Below are positions 42,355 to 43,424 of a DNA stretch of 43,424 nt, piece by piece. Origin of the DNA: Priapulus caudatus. Its lineage: Eukaryota; Priapulida; Priapulimorpha; Priapulimorphida; Priapulidae. Each line of letters opens with the position of its first letter. Position 1 is the first letter of the stretch. Position numbers and translations under genes: made by a program. Under the pieces are notes generated by a model. That model saw only the letters and a list, made by a program, of their open reading frames with translations, was not told the origin of the DNA and searched no databases. Location of the stretch: the NCBI RefSeq assembly GCF_000485595.1, contig NW_014578165.1, positions 29,567 through 72,990 on the forward strand. Direction: 5' to 3'.

Positions 42355-42765
42355 TAGCTTTTCACGCTGCATTTAGCGCATCTAATCCGGCTAATCCCAC
42401 CACCCGGTGACACTCCACGGCAGTTCTAAAGTCGCATCGCGTTAGCCGCAGGGCATCACCGGGTCTCGCCTCCATGCTAGGGCTGCCACCACTAATCACG
42501 GCACGTACGCGCCGCTAATTGGGAGGGTGGGGTTAATCCCCAACCAGCCGGCGTGGGTGCCTTGACAGCGGCACTTCAGCGGCATGTCGCGGCGACGGCG
42601 GGCCGCCATTTTGACTACTCAGCTCGCTCGGCTCGCAGGCCGTATTGATCGCCTGTGGTTGCTAGGGGCAACGCCGTAGAATGAATGCCTCCGTCGACCT
42701 GTAGCGACGCGGCGAGCCCGCGTCGCGTGTGAGGGGGAGAAGTGCCTTGTAACATGGTTGTTACA
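42355..42765 (-). repeat. Outer element 5' LTR, 5' portion
   Basis: Continues the LTR interrupted at 35358: GCATTTAGCGCATCTAATCC parallels 35801-35821 of the inner LTR, and it ends ATGGTTGTTACA at 42765, the outer LTR's TG start on the coding strand. The 3' LTR of the outer element is not in the window because the element is truncated near 29606. Confidence 0.9.
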
Positions 42766-42957
42766 CAGAGACTATGAGGAAGGAAGACCATGCAAGTTTG
42801 GTTATTGGTGTAAGTTGTGGCATGTGGTTAAAGACAAGAGGGACCGACCAACAGCAAATAAACCTTGCTGCTATATAACGACTGGAGTATGGTATGTATG
42901 GTTATACATGGTTATATAACTATAACATATGCTATATAATAGCTATACATGATTACA

Positions 42958-43017
42958 AGAGCTAAAAATACAAGCTAATAATACAGATGTGTATTATTAG
43001 CTTGTATTTTTAGCTCT
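42958..43017. other. Perfect 28-bp inverted repeat (hairpin), 4-base loop
   Basis: Left arm 42958-42985 and right arm 42990-43017 are exact inverses (AGAGCTAAAAATACAAGC...). AT-rich, no coding content. Confidence 0.95.
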
Positions 43018-43071
43018 ATCATCAAGAGCTAATAATAGGTATTATTAGTCATATTATTAGCTCTTGATGAT
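43018..43071. other. Perfect 20-bp inverted repeat (hairpin), 14-base loop
   Basis: Arms 43018-43037 and 43052-43071 are exact inverses (ATCATCAAGAGCTAATAATA). Directly adjoins the previous hairpin and shares the sequence AGAGCTAATAATA-like with it. The remainder to 43424 shows no gene; a minus-strand pyrimidine-rich frame near 43057-43328 is not supported. Confidence 0.95.
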
Positions 43072-43424
43072 TATATAGTTGTAACATTTTATGTCTTGAT
43101 TATACGTTGTACCGTGTATAGAGGAGGGCAGGGAAGGGGTGCATGGGGATCGAAGAAAGATGATGAATTGAGGGAAGAATGGAGGCGGTGCCGCCGTGTG
43201 TGTGCGTGGGAGGGAATTGTAGAGCTTATTCGGCAAAAATCGCACATTAAAGGCAAAATAAGCCCATTGCTTATGCAATGTTGACGAATGCTAGAGTAAC
43301 TGGCACCTTGTGTAGTTAAAAAATACATAACCTTACATCCAAACGCGTATTAGTCCCATGTGTTCGTGTGTTTTACTTCATCTCCTTGTTTAGTCCGTGG
43401 CCGTGGTTACACCACTGACACCTC

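Noticed and set aside
43057-43328. Minus-strand Pro/Thr-rich ORFs at the right edge
   Set aside because: No motif or splice context; pyrimidine-rich composition explains the open frame.

Overview
This is a stretch of invertebrate metazoan genome made almost entirely of transposable elements. No intact single-copy host gene is recognised. Evidence for a metazoan: spliced genes with GT-AG introns, P-element-like (THAP9-like), ISL2EU-like, piggyBac-like, Tigger-like and PIF/Harbinger-like DNA transposons, a Helitron helicase fragment, non-LTR reverse transcriptase, and two Ty3/Gypsy elements of an env-bearing (Errantivirus-like) lineage. The species cannot be named from the sequence; a marine or other aquatic invertebrate is a guess from the mix of families.

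Layout. 1-1300: short G-rich tandem repeats and MITEs. 1640-3690: decayed P-element-like transposase in several exons, followed directly by the C-terminal end of a Helitron PIF1-type helicase (3693-4254). 5320-6690: GC-rich, multi-frame remnant with one C2H2 finger, possibly the N-terminal half of a non-LTR element. 7230-7830: fragment of an unnamed repetitive metazoan protein. 8658-14736: probable ISL2EU-type element, a SAP-SWIM-YqaJ gene (+ strand, six exons) converging on a THAP/HTH/DDE_Tnp_4 transposase (- strand). A 104-bp MITE has inserted exactly at the transposase stop codon.

15513-26418: a head-to-tail duplication (unit 15513-20932, copy 20933-26418) joined at a GGCT microhomology. 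Each copy holds ankyrin repeats, a cysteine-rich ORF, a frameshifted glycosyltransferase pseudogene inside inverted repeats, a ~30-bp minisatellite, a non-LTR reverse transcriptase remnant and a decayed unidentified ORF that may be a captured viral gene. The first copy has a 271-N gap, so an uncollapsed haplotype or assembly artefact must be considered. 26816-28533: a P-like exon and a zinc-knuckle/piggyBac chimera.

29607-42765: two nested Ty3/Gypsy elements on the minus strand. The outer, older one has broken gag-pol and is truncated within integrase. Its 5' LTR (34916-35358 + 42355-42765) is split by a younger element of the same family (35359-42350) flanked by a 4-bp TTGA duplication. The inner element has two LTRs, an 18-nt primer-binding site matching tRNA-His, and open reading frames for integrase, a furin-cleaved F-like envelope and a further 227-codon protein between env and the 3' LTR. 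It lacks gag, protease, RT and RNase H: a deletion with ends at a short microhomology fuses the primer-binding site to the integrase sequence. The most novel items are this env-plus-accessory-ORF internally deleted provirus and the uncharacterised alanine/cysteine-rich, acidic ORF. 42766-43424 is AT-rich flank with two long perfect hairpins.
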